Source: Fereydounia khargensis (taxonomy: Eukaryota; Basidiomycota; Ustilaginomycetes; Urocystidales; Fereydouniaceae). From it: DNA of 64,000 nucleotides. Location: assembly GCA_026413255.1 (NCBI GenBank), contig JAOCZO010000010.1:186001-250000 (forward strand), written 5' to 3'. The position numbers and the translations under genes were made by a program. Below are positions 46,001 to 54,905 of the stretch, piece after piece; within the stretch, counting starts at the first letter, position 1; each line of letters starts with the position of its first letter. Below the pieces are notes generated by a model. It saw nothing but the letters and a program-made list of their open reading frames with translations. It was not told where the DNA came from and did no database searches.

Positions 46001-47496
46001 AGCGTCGCAAGCGCGTTACGATTGCCGTCGAGCTCGCGGCCAAGCCGGACCTGCTTCTGTTCCTCGACGAGCCGACCTCGGGTCTGGACTCGGCCGGCGC
46101 GGCCTCGATCGTCCGTCTCATCCGCCGCCTCGCGAACGAGGGCCAGGCGATCCTCTGCACCATCCACCAGCCCTCGTCGCTGCTGTTTGAGGCGTTTGAC
46201 AACCTCCTCCTCCTCCAGCCGGGCGGACGGACTGCCTACTTTGGCCAGATCGGCAGCACCCCAGGCCACGGGTCGGAGCGGGTGCGCGAGTACTTTGAGC
46301 GCAACGGCGCGCCCGCGTGCAGTGCTGAAGACAATGTGGCCGAGTACATCCTCGAGGTGGTGGCGCAGCGCACCTCCAACAGCTGGGGAGACAGGTGGGC
46401 CGCGTCGCCGGAACGCAAGGCGCTCCGCGCCGAGGTGGACAGCATCAACGAGACGCGCGCCTCGCGCCCCGCCAGGCAAGACGAGTCGGCCGCGCGTGCC
46501 TATGCGTCCACGCTGTCCACGCAGATCGTCGAGACGACCAAGCGCCAGTTCCGCGACCTGTGGCGCGACAGCGCGTTCGCGTATGGCGTGCTGTTCAGCA
46601 ACATTGTCACGGGCTTTGCGGCGGGCGGAGCGTTCGCCTTGCTCGGAGACAGCAGCACCGACCTGCAGTACCGCGTGTTTGTGTGCTTCCTCGTCATCCT
46701 CTCCTTCCCCGCCGTCGTGAACAGCGTCATCTCCAAGTTCTGGGAACTGCGCATCACCTTCCAGGTGCGCGAGGGCCCGTCGCGCACCTACTCGTGGTTC
46801 GCCTTCATGACCGCCTTTGTGGCCGTCAGCGTGCCCATCGCGCTGGTGGCCAGTGTGCTCTTTTTCCTGCCTAGCTTTTTCATTCCCTTTGGCACGCGGC
46901 CGGCCAGTGTGGCGGGCTACTTTTGGCTCCAGACGTTCGTGCTCAACCTGTACGAGTTTTTCTTCTCCCTCGCCCTGGCGGCGGCCTGTCCGACGCCCGT
47001 GACGGCGGCCAACCTGCTTCCGTTCATCCTGCCTATCCTGGCGCTGGTCAACGGCGTGATTGTGCCCAAGGCCATGCTCCCGCAGCCGTGGACGTCCATC
47101 ATCTGGTCCAACCCGCTCTTCTACTACATCCGCGGCCAGGTCGCCGTCGTGCTCCACCATCTCCCCGTCTCGTGTCGCCGCGAGGACCTCGCCCTCTTCA
47201 ACCCGCCCGCCGGCCTCTCGTGCGACGCCTACGCCGCCCCCTGGGCCCAGGCCGCCCGCGGCGCCCTCCAAACCCTCCCCACGGGCCAGTGCGCCTTCTG
47301 CCAGTACACCACCGCAGACCAGTTCGCCGCTTCCCTAGGCGCAGACTGGTCCTTCCGCTGGCCCAACTTTGCCATCGTCCTCGCCTTCACCCTCTTCCAG
47401 CTCGCCATCGCCTACTTCTGCTACTGGTACTTTACAGAACGCCAGTTCGGCCTCGGCTTGGGCGCCCTCCGCCGTCTCACTTCTCGCCGCAAGTAA
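43024..47496 (+). CDS. PDR-type (ABCG) multidrug ABC transporter
   Basis: One uninterrupted frame of 1490 residues, the usual length for full-size fungal PDR transporters (Pdr5, Snq2, Cdr1). Order is NBD1-TMD1-NBD2-TMD2. NBD1 Walker A is GRPGSGCST (about 190) with Cys replacing the catalytic Lys, as usual in PDR proteins; its signature VSGGERKRV lies near 305 and the D-loop region WDNSTRGLDAS near 326. TMD1 spans about 500-790. NBD2 has a canonical Walker A GASGAGKTT (about 884), a degenerate signature GVERRKRVTI (about 990) and Walker B LLLFLDEPTSGLDS (about 1008). TMD2 spans about 1180-1480. The protein pumps hydrophobic compounds out through the plasma membrane; the substrates are unknown. 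It is intronless and convergent with HMG-CoA synthase. The promoter is repeat-rich. Confidence 0.96.
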   Translation: MSSSATPVDGSPSAAPTNLKMAPGQQSQLERATSTGTWGEQNAGEPVNVHQAIEDLSLARHVSRRPPSTAPDVEKQAQAQDVDDEFDLSKWMLSRQARARSDGIDDQKPLGVLWRDLTITAPGGAGGGIFVKTLPQAILNTACKDPLAILSVLVPGFAKLISSSSRNATELIHSHNGVLKPGQMLLVLGRPGSGCSTTLRAITSSNHSNVSSSGKILYGGFTPSEISRKFRGEVIFCDEEDTHFPTLTVGQTLAFALKNKVPNRARRPTGESGNDFIELCIDVLLKMFGMSHVRDTIVGDAAVRGVSGGERKRVTISEALVTRASVIAWDNSTRGLDASTALDYARSLRIITDVAQRSTIATLYQVSESIYNLFDRVSVIDDGRCIYYGPRDQARQYFLDLGYDCPNRQTTADFVTAVTDPDQVKYRPGYQSKAPKTAEEREAAWLASPLYAELKAELDQYETHLAEANQAEQLRTTVRSEKKPGVNKGSSYTVNYWTQVKACIWRQLLVRWGARQDLYVKLFTIIGVSLMISSLFYQQSYDSTGVFTRGGILLFACLFNGWLQLSESFEAVAGRPMLARHRQFAFYRPSAVVVARAIVDIPFLLVQCFLSSIIIYFIANLRRDAGAFWIFYVFTFLSAYSLTALYRMCAAFSPGFNEAIRFSVLALNLLIIFVGYVLRRPQMNWLVWLNYAQPISYAFEGFLANELNYDIQCNPSQIVPFGQARDIAAQTCALTGSQPGSLTVASADYLSVTFGYSRANIGRNVGVVIAFSVLYLIPTIIGAEVMNFGGAGGGVTVFARTKNAKAKLAAPSAADDEEKQASSHSGAGSVTRANSTEGVKLKQSELDERAVFTWKDVNLQLESGRKLLDGIDGYVKPGTITALMGASGAGKTTLLTTLSQRGVAGALSGDVLIDGKPLGPGFQRGTGFVLQADVHLASQTVREAIEFSALLRQPAEVSRETKLADAQRAIELLELEDLQDALIGVPGFGLGVERRKRVTIAVELAAKPDLLLFLDEPTSGLDSAGAASIVRLIRRLANEGQAILCTIHQPSSLLFEAFDNLLLLQPGGRTAYFGQIGSTPGHGSERVREYFERNGAPACSAEDNVAEYILEVVAQRTSNSWGDRWAASPERKALRAEVDSINETRASRPARQDESAARAYASTLSTQIVETTKRQFRDLWRDSAFAYGVLFSNIVTGFAAGGAFALLGDSSTDLQYRVFVCFLVILSFPAVVNSVISKFWELRITFQVREGPSRTYSWFAFMTAFVAVSVPIALVASVLFFLPSFFIPFGTRPASVAGYFWLQTFVLNLYEFFFSLALAAACPTPVTAANLLPFILPILALVNGVIVPKAMLPQPWTSIIWSNPLFYYIRGQVAVVLHHLPVSCRREDLALFNPPAGLSCDAYAAPWAQAARGALQTLPTGQCAFCQYTTADQFAASLGADWSFRWPNFAIVLAFTLFQLAIAYFCYWYFTERQFGLGLGALRRLTSRRK

Positions 47497-47500
47497 CCAT

Positions 47501-47515
47501 CCCCCCCCCCCCCCC
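47501..47515. repeat. Poly(C) run just after the ABC transporter stop
   Basis: Fifteen C residues directly 3' of the transporter stop codon. Length is likely to be variable or hard to sequence. Confidence 0.8.
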
Positions 47516-47778
47516 GGTACTGTCTTTCCCTCTTTCCCCCCTGCAATAATATAGAGCGTGTTGAATGTGTCTTGGCCAGAATGCATACTTGTGGTTGGGT
47601 TGGTTGGCATTAAGCAAGTCGTGAGCAGCAAGCAGCAACCTAGAAAACGAGCACAACGCACGAGACAGGACGGGGCAGAGGGGCAGAGAAACAGGGCAAG
47701 CGAATCTCGTTCTATATATGTGTCAAGGGGGCCAAGATTGTCCAGAGTAGAGTGCTGTATCATGTAGACACAGCTGTT

Positions 47779-49335
47779 TTACTTGGGGACACGGGCGTAG
47801 GTGCGGCGGTAGGCCTTGTCGACCTTCTCGAGGTAGTAGGCGCCCGGCCAGAGATTGGCGAGGTCGCCCTGGGGTGTAAAGTCGACTGCGTTGTGGGTGT
47901 GCTCTCGGGTCTGGAGGGCGGAGACGTACTCTGTGCACGGGACGACCTTCATGGCCGCGAGGCGGTTCTTGAGGTCCGTGGCCTTGACGATGGCCTCGGT
48001 CGATCCGCGCACGCGCGCAGCAAAGATGGAGGCGGCGGCACCCGAGCCGAACGAGTAGAAGAGGATGCGCTTGCCCTGCATCTCGTCCGAGCTCACGTTG
48101 CTCAGGAGCGAGACGAGACCGCCGTACAGCGAGGCGGTGTACATGTTACCGCACCTGCGCACCGTGTCCATCGAGGGTTCGAGCTTGGCGCCCTGGATCG
48201 ACTTGGCGTACGCGGCGAACGCCTTCTCCACGTCCTTGTTGGTGATCGTGCTCTTGCGGTCCAGGCTGGCGTACTCGGCCGGGATAGAGGCATACGCCGC
48301 GTTCTGCGGGTCAGAAACAAAGTCGTTGTACAGCAGACGCCCGAAACCCTTCTGGACGAGCTTCGAGTAGGGGCTGTGGAAGAGCGTGTAGTCAAAGTCG
48401 TCCACCTTGATGGACGAGAGGAGCGACGCATCGCTGTGGCCGTTGACACCACCGGCAGCGGCAGCGGCAGCGGCAGCGGCAGCGGCAGCGGCAGCCCTGG
48501 CAGCCTTGCGACGGTACGCGTCGTACGTCTTGTCGAGCGAGCCGAGGTAGGCCTGGATCGTCTCGGGTCCGTCGACCTCAGGGTACTCGGAGGAGAGGTT
48601 GGGCTTGTAAAAGTCCCAAAAGTTGCTCATGTGAGTGCCGTGGGTGGGCTCAAAGACGATCGGAGCGTCCGGGCCAATGAGAAGAGCAACGGCACCGGCA
48701 CCCCCGACGGGACGAGCGCTGCCCTCGGCGTAGATGGCAATGTCACCGGCGACAACGATGGCGTCCCTGCCGTCCCAGGAGCTGCCCTCGATCCAGTTGA
48801 TGGCGTTGAAGAGAGCGGCGGTACCACCGTAGCATGCGTTCTTCGAGTCGATTCCCTCAATGTCCGTGTTGCCGTGCGGGGCGAAGAGGTCCATGAGCAC
48901 GGTCTTGACCGACTTGGACTTGTCAATGATGGTCTCGGTACCAACGTCAAGACGGCCGATGCTCTTGGGGTCGATGTTGTACTTTTCAAGGAGGCCCGAA
49001 ACGACTGTGGGGGGGCGAATCAAGGTCAGCAAGGTGGGCGGGAGAGAAGAAAAGAAAAACTAAACTTACCGTTCAGGGAAAACGAGTTGACATCCTCGCG
49101 GTCATCGGTGCAGGCCATGAACTTCTGGCCAAGACCAATGGTGTATTTGCCCTTGGCGACACCGTCAAAGTCCTCGAGCTCGTCCTCGGAGATGCACTGT
49201 GAATGGATGTAGGTGAGCAAAAAGGACTCGGGTCTGGAGGGGGGGGGGCAAAGGGGGCGGAAGCAGCGTACTTACCCTCCTGGGGACGTAGATCTCGATA
49301 CCCTTGATACCGACGTTCTGGGGACGGGCAGACAT
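47779..49335 (-). CDS. ERG13: Hydroxymethylglutaryl-CoA synthase
   Basis: Three exons on the minus strand, 49335-49276, 49196-49070 and 49004-47779, with introns of 79 and 65 nt, give 470 residues (yeast Erg13 has 491). The N-terminus reads GIKGIEIYVPRR, the second exon GQKFMACTDDREDVNSFSLN and the third SGLLEKYNIDPKSIGRLDVG. The catalytic Cys lies in SKNACYGGTAALFNA at about residue 119. The active-site His lies in LFHSPYSKLVQKGFGRLLYN. The enzyme condenses acetyl-CoA with acetoacetyl-CoA to HMG-CoA, feeding the mevalonate and ergosterol pathway. A polyalanine insertion of about 14 residues separates KTYDAYRRKAARA from GGVNG, in the loop before the FHSPY block, and is encoded by a GCA/GCT repeat (about 48450-48500). 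It is convergent with the PDR transporter. Confidence 0.96.
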
Positions 49336-50510
49336 GATGAAAGTGGGCACACTGAAAAGGAGAAAGAGAGTGAGGGGCAAGGAAAGGAGAGGAAGGAAGG
49401 AGCCAGGTAGTGATGGTAGTTGTGGTAAGTGCAAGCCAGTCTGGTCTAGTCGAGTCTAGGTTGAGCCGAGTCTGAGTCTCGCTCTCTCTGATAGGGAGAA
49501 GGGGGAGGGGCGAAGGAAGGATTGCAGGGCATGCAGGCAGTCGAGCAGCGGCAGCAGCAAAGATGTGTGTGCGTGTGCGTGTGGTGTTGGTCTGCGCTCT
49601 GTTTGAGAATTCTTCTCAGCGGCCTCCCAGGACAGGGTGCTGTGCGGTGCGGTGCGGTGCGGTGAGGTGCGGGTGCCGGGATCAGATCATTTACGGGTCG
49701 TTGCGCAACCTGACTGGCCTGAGGCCCTGCGCAAGCAAGCGCGAAGGTGTGCATCCTCTGCGCGTCCGCCTCCGCCTCTGCCTCCGCCTCGCCCCTCGGC
49801 CTCAGGAAGCAAGCATGCGGGTTGGCGCGGGCAAAGCTCTGTCTCTGGTGATTTTCTTCCAACTCGCCCCGTTTAGCGAGCCGAGCTTGTCTTGCCTTTG
49901 ACAACGTTCGTTTCCTCTCTGGCCAGAGCAGCGCTCAGCGTTTGCTCGCTGGCTTGGTTGGGGTTTCGACAAGCCTGGCGAGAAGGAGAAAACCTGTACC
50001 GTACACATCTCCCGCTGATGCTGCTGCTGCTGCTGCTGTTGCGGCTTGGTACAGCCACAAGTGACACCAGACAAGGCGAGCGAGACAGGAACAAGTGGAT
50101 CACCCCATGTCGGTACTCGCAATCATCCAATACTGGTACTGTACTGTGCTGGACAATACTGTATCGTTCCTGTGCTGGCTTCACTCAGTTCCAAGCGGCT
50201 CGCATGCGTGTCCAATCCAATCAGCAGCAGCGCAGCATAGCATTCCAATTCCGCGAGCGCTTTCTGAACCCCACCCACCCAAAGACAAAATCAGGCCATC
50301 AAGATTCCATCTCCCAAAAAACTCAACTCTCGCGTGACGCGAGCTGCAGATCTCGTGCGAGAAGCCACACTCACACCTCAGAGCCACAGCTTCAACCGCA
50401 CCACACAAGGTACTGTACTTTCCTTACAGTGTGCTGCAACGCTATGGCGAGGATTCAAAAGTGACATACAGTACTTTACAGTGCAGCAAACATGTGGATC
50501 CATATTGGTG
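49336..50510. other. Intergenic region between HMG-CoA synthase and U2AF genes
   Basis: 1.2 kb without a supported gene. Contains a GGTGC-type run (about 49640-49668), (CTG)6 near 50019-50037, and several TACTGTA motifs (50137-50143, 50157-50163, 50411-50417). The HMG-CoA synthase promoter lies at the left and the 3' end of the U2AF gene at the right. Confidence 0.5.
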
Positions 50511-52343
50511 TTACTGATCAGTGGCGAGTGCGAATGCGGGTCCACTCGCTTGTGCCGCCGTGTCCTGTGCATTCTGGCCACCGTCCTCGTCGCCCGGCCA
50601 TTCGTCCTCCTTGAGGAACGCACAGATAACCAGGTGTCCACCAAACTGCCGCCCAGCGATCGCACGCAGCGCCGCTGCACACTCGTCCACCTTTTCATAC
50701 CGCACGTAAACGCGCCCCACGCCTTCACGCTCCTTGGTCTGATCCGCGGTCGCCTGCTTCCACGAATGCGCCGCAGCGCCCTTGCTCTCCCGCGCCGGAC
50801 GTGGGATACGCACGTCAGTCACTGTGCCGTACTTGCGGCACTCGTCGCGGATGTCCTCCACAATGTCCGCATACTCTTCATCGTCCTGCAGCTCGGCGGC
50901 TGTCACCATGTTGAGCATCACCATGCAGCTCGTAGGATCTCCGGAGTCGGCGCCCGCTGCCGCTGCTGCTGCTACTGCGATACCAACACCGGCATCGGCA
51001 CCCGTTGCCATGGCGCCCTGCTTGCGCTCGCTGCCGATGCTCGCTCGCTGCACGACCAGCTTGCGGTCCCCAAGCTCCATGTCGTTCAGACCCTGACACG
51101 CGAGATCGGTCAGGGCTGGATCCACGTACTCGCAGAACGCGAATCCCTTGCTCGCATTTGTACCGGCCTCCTTGACCAGGTTAAACGCACGCAGCTCCCC
51201 AAACGCCTGGAGAAGCTCAATGACCTGCTCGTCGGTGAGATAAGTGGGCAGGCCACCGATAAAAATCTTGTTCGGAGAGTCTGGCACATTGGTGCTGATC
51301 ACGCCAGGCACGTGCACGCTGGCATCTGGTCGCACGTCAGGACCGACGTAGTCCTTTGGTCGCCTGATCTTGAGCGACTGGGACTGGAAGACAATTCCGT
51401 CAAACGACATGGCGTTTGTCGCCTCATCCGGCGTCCGGAACTCTAGGAAAGCGTAGCCCTTGTCCGGGTTCACCTGTGCACCAAGGCAAGGCTCAGAATC
51501 GCCCGAAGTGAGCTTGAGCTCGCGCATCTTGGCGTTGAAGAATGCACAAAGGTTGGCTTCGCTCGCCTCATAGGTGATGTTGCCAATGTACAAGCGGCGT
51601 GACTGGCGATCGGCTCCGCCCATGGCCGCAGCGGCAGCGGCAGTGGCAGCAGCAGCAGAGCCCGCAGCTCCCATGTGGATTGGGGGAAGCGAAGAGGGCA
51701 TCGACATGCCTCCTGGCGCCCCACCGGCACCCATCGAGATTGGAGCTGGTGGGATGCCGAGTGTGCGGCTCTGACCGGGGATGCCAAACAGCCCTGTGGC
51801 CTTGGCAGCGCTGGCGCTGGTTCCTTCAAAGCCGGGCGCAGCAATGTCCCACTTGGAGTTGGGCCTGGGCCGCTCGCTGAGTGGGATGGTGCCCTCTGGC
51901 GTCGGACTCCTCCGCCGAGCTGGACTGATGTCGCGAGGTCCCGCGTTCCGCCAGTCGCCCCGACCACCGCCGCGCCCGGATCTGCGTCCCCCACCATAGT
52001 ATCCATCTTCGTCGTCGTATCGAGGACGGCTGTACCCGTCATCCCTGCGTGATCGAGAGGAGCGGGAGTAGTAGTCGTCGTCTCGCCTGCGGTCATAGTC
52101 GCGGTCCCGGCCGCTTCCTCCCCTGCGTCTGCGTTCTCGGTCCTGCTCATAATCGTCAGGCTCATCACGGTGTCTCCGGCCGGAAGAGCGGCGCTCGTCG
52201 TCGTAGTAGTCGCTGCGTCCGGAGCGTCGGGAGGAGCGGTCGCGGTCACGGTCACGGTCACGTTCGCGGACCTCCTTCTCTATTCCCGAGAGAAACTCGT
52301 TGGTACTCCGATGCAAATCGGGATGGTCAGCGCTGTCGGCCAT
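50511..52343 (-). CDS. U2 snRNP auxiliary factor large subunit (U2AF65/Prp2-like)
   Basis: A single exon on the minus strand encodes 610 residues. The N-terminal 140 residues are an RS-type domain rich in Arg, Asp, Ser and Tyr. A Trp-containing segment SKWDIAAPGFEGT resembles the ULM/U2AF35-binding linker. Three RNA recognition motifs follow: RRM1 at about 247-333 (RRLYIGNITYEASEANLCAF), RRM2 at about 356-435 (NKIFIGGLPTYLTDEQVIEL) and a UHM at about 469-580 whose GRQF fits the Arg-X-Phe loop used to bind SF1/BBP. An insertion of about 20 Ala/Gly residues lies between RRM2 and the UHM. The protein recognises the polypyrimidine tract before 3' splice sites. It is intronless, which is notable in this window, and head-to-head with PRP40. 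Confidence 0.95.
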   Translation of the reverse strand: MADSADHPDLHRSTNEFLSGIEKEVRERDRDRDRDRSSRRSGRSDYYDDERRSSGRRHRDEPDDYEQDRERRRRGGSGRDRDYDRRRDDDYYSRSSRSRRDDGYSRPRYDDEDGYYGGGRRSGRGGGRGDWRNAGPRDISPARRRSPTPEGTIPLSERPRPNSKWDIAAPGFEGTSASAAKATGLFGIPGQSRTLGIPPAPISMGAGGAPGGMSMPSSLPPIHMGAAGSAAAATAAAAAAMGGADRQSRRLYIGNITYEASEANLCAFFNAKMRELKLTSGDSEPCLGAQVNPDKGYAFLEFRTPDEATNAMSFDGIVFQSQSLKIRRPKDYVGPDVRPDASVHVPGVISTNVPDSPNKIFIGGLPTYLTDEQVIELLQAFGELRAFNLVKEAGTNASKGFAFCEYVDPALTDLACQGLNDMELGDRKLVVQRASIGSERKQGAMATGADAGVGIAVAAAAAAGADSGDPTSCMVMLNMVTAAELQDDEEYADIVEDIRDECRKYGTVTDVRIPRPARESKGAAAHSWKQATADQTKEREGVGRVYVRYEKVDECAAALRAIAGRQFGGHLVICAFLKEDEWPGDEDGGQNAQDTAAQASGPAFALATDQ

Positions 52344-52770
52344 TGCGTGACGGTATAAAAGGTACTTGATGCTCTTTCCCCCCGTCGATAGAGGAGATGT
52401 GATGGTCGAAAGGGTCTCCTGTTGACGTGCCGAGGTTGAGGTTGACCCCGACCCTGACCCTGACCCTGCGCCTGAGCCCGAGCCCTGGCCTTGGCCCTTC
52501 GTCTGTTTCTGAAATTTCTACGCCTTCGCAGTGTGGAGAAACGCGCTTTTCGATCACAAATTACTGTACTCACAGATTCCTTCCGACTTTTTCTAATATC
52601 ACACCACAGGCTGAGCGAGTCAAGCGAGTCAAGCGAGTCAAGCGAGTCAAGCGAGTCAAGCGAGTCAAGCTTAACTTACTCTGGATCCATCACATCACGC
52701 CTTGACTGCGCAGCTCGACTCAGCTCAGCTCAGCTCAGCCACGTCGCCAAGCGTCACCACCACCACCATC
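52344..52770. promoter_or_regulatory. Shared divergent promoter of U2AF large subunit and PRP40
   Basis: 427 bases between the two start codons. Contains a GACCCT-type block (about 52443-52470), a TACTGTA heptamer at 52562-52568, and a 9-bp tandem repeat at 52616-52669. Confidence 0.6.
52616..52669. repeat. Tandem 9-bp repeat (GAGTCAAGC)6
   Basis: Six near-perfect copies of GAGTCAAGC in the U2AF/PRP40 promoter, followed by a GCTCA-type run near 52720. Confidence 0.9.
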
Positions 52771-54734
52771 ATGTCGGCATCAGCAGGCGCATCGCCGTGG
52801 GTCGAGTACCGCAATCCACAGGGACGGCCCTACTGGTACAACACGGTCGACAAGCGCAGTGTCTGGGAAAAGCCTGTCGAGCTCAAGACGCCGCGCGAGA
52901 GGGCACTCGACGCTACGCCCTGGAAAGAGTACAAGTCTGGCGACCGCTCCTACTACGTCCACTCGGAGACCAAGCAGTCAACATGGACCATCCCCCCGGA
53001 GCTCAAGGAGCTCTTTGAAAAGTACCCCGAGACTACGCCCTCGCCTGCCCTTGCCTCCCCACTGGCACGCCAGAGTCCGCTCCCCACTCCGGTCGCGAGT
53101 GCAGCCTCGCCTATTGGCGGGGCCTCTACGCCCATCGCATCCAGCAGCCTCCCACCGCGTCCTCCGCCGTCCACCACGGCTGCCGCTGCCGCTGCTGCTG
53201 CCTCCGTCTCGTCGCCCATGCCAGAGCTCAATTTTCGCGGAGACAAGGAGGCCGCAGAGGCGGCGTTCATCTCGCTCCTGGAGGAGAAGAAGGTCGACGT
53301 TGACTGGACATGGGAGGTCACCATGCGCGCCATTATCACCGAGCCACTGTACAAGGCGCTCAAGACCATTGCCGAGCGCAAGGCCGCGTTCAACAAGTAC
53401 ATTGACCGGCTCCGCTCCCAGCGCCAGCAGGAGCGAGCAGAGCGCCTCGACAGGCTCCAGCCTACCTTGCACGCAGTCATCGACAGCGACTCGCGCATCA
53501 AGCCCTACTCGTCCTTTGCTGCTGCGCGCAAGGTGCTTGTCTCTGCGCACCCGGACGTCTGGCGCCAGTTCCAGGACGAGGACGAGGCGCGGGCCGTGTT
53601 TGATGCCGCAATGCGCGCCGTTCGTGACGACGAGCAAAAGCGTGAGCGCGACCTGCGCCAGCGCAACACGGAGATGCTCCGCTCCCTGCTCAAGACGTTT
53701 GAGACGGATGTGTTTACGCGCTGGCGAGATGCCCAGCGCACCGTGATCGAGTCGGAGGAGTACGAGTCGGACCCTCACCTGCGCCAGCTGGACGTGTCTG
53801 ACATGCTGGCCGTGTTCGAGGAGCACATGCGGTCCGTGGAGAAGGAGGCTGCGGACGCTGCGGCGCGCCGGGACGCCGCGACGCGCCGCGCGGAACGCAA
53901 GAACCGCGATGCGTTCCGTGCGCTGTTAGCTGAGATGCGGGACCGTGGGGACATCACGGCGGCCTCGACGTGGGCGCAGGTGTTTGAGCAGGTCCGGGAC
54001 GACGATAGGTTCCTCCGCCTCGTGGGACAGCCGGGGTCTACGCCTCTGGACCTGTTCTACGACCTCCTCGACCAGCTGGACCGGGCGCTCGAGCAGACGC
54101 GACAGAGTGTCCTCGCGCGCATGTCGGCGCCGCTGACGGCGCAGATGACGTTCGACGACTTTATCGCCTCGCTCGCGCCGGCGTCGGGGCCGGAATTGTC
54201 GCGGTCCGATCTGCAGATCATTTACACACAGGTACGTCCCCCTCCCCGTTCTTGTCATTCAGGATCCAACTGACTGACTGACTGACTGACTGACTGACTG
54301 ACTGACTGACTGCTGCTGCTGTAGCTGCGAGGGCAAGTGACCGCCAAAGCGTCGGAGGACAGACGACGCCACGAGCGGCGGCTGCGACACCAGATCGATG
54401 ACCTGCGGTACGCGTTCAAGAAGCTAGACCCGCCGCTTGACATCTCGGCGTCGTACGAAGCCATTCTGCCCCGGATACAGGGGCTGCCCGAGTTCCAGGA
54501 TATCCAGGAGGCTGATGCGGATGCCCGTCGGGTCGCATGGGACAAGTATGTCAAGCGGCAGCTGGAAAAGAAACGCAAAGACCCGCCGCTGCAACCGCAC
54601 GACGGTGCTGGTGATGTCAAGGTACGTATTGTCCCAGCCCTGGGTTTTGTGCGTGGTTGTGACTGACTCGACTGGTGGATGGACAGAGAGTGAAACGGGA
54701 CGACGATAGCGAGGTCGAGGAAGGCGAAGTGTAG
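52771..54734 (+). CDS. PRP40: Pre-mRNA processing factor Prp40 (WW and FF domains)
   Basis: Three exons, 52771-54231, 54325-54621 and 54687-54734, with introns of 93 and 65 nt, give 601 residues (yeast Prp40 has 583). Two WW domains lie at about 8-38 (PWVEYRNPQGRPYWYNTVDK) and 49-79 (PWKEYKSGDRSYYVHSETKQ). A Pro/Ala/Ser linker leads to a chain of FF-type helical repeats from about 150 onward (AAFISLLEEKKVDVDWTWE; FNKYIDRLRSQRQQ; SSFAAARKVLVSAH; FRALLAEMRDRGDITAAST). Prp40 is a U1 snRNP component; the WW domains contact Pro-rich parts of BBP/SF1 and the FF repeats contact other splicing factors and the RNA polymerase II CTD. The last exon encodes a short acidic tail ending EVEEGEV. Intron 1 is largely a GACT repeat. 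Confidence 0.95.
54270..54312. repeat. (CTGA)n tetranucleotide repeat in PRP40 intron 1
   Basis: Ten or so perfect CTGA units fill the space before the 3' splice site at 54324, with a short CTG run in between. Confidence 0.92.
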
Positions 54735-54905
54735 CGGGCTGCTGTACAGACAGACACGGCACGACACATTGTAATACCATTAATCAAGCCACAGACTGTA
54801 GGGGGGGCAACTGACTGACTTGCAGTGCGGCACGAGGAAGAAACTGTAGAGTACAAGGTTGGGAAGCGAAAATGCGGGAGAACAGAAAGTGCAAAGGGGG
54901 GAAAC

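Noticed and set aside
45526-47271. 581-residue open frame on the minus strand across the ABC transporter
   Set aside because: Antisense shadow of a GC-rich conserved coding region. Composition is Arg/Glu/Gly/His-rich without any domain, while the plus strand encodes intact NBD2 and TMD2.
47752-49212. 486-residue plus-strand open frame
   Set aside because: Lies antisense to HMG-CoA synthase, whose three exons and catalytic motifs are clear on the minus strand.
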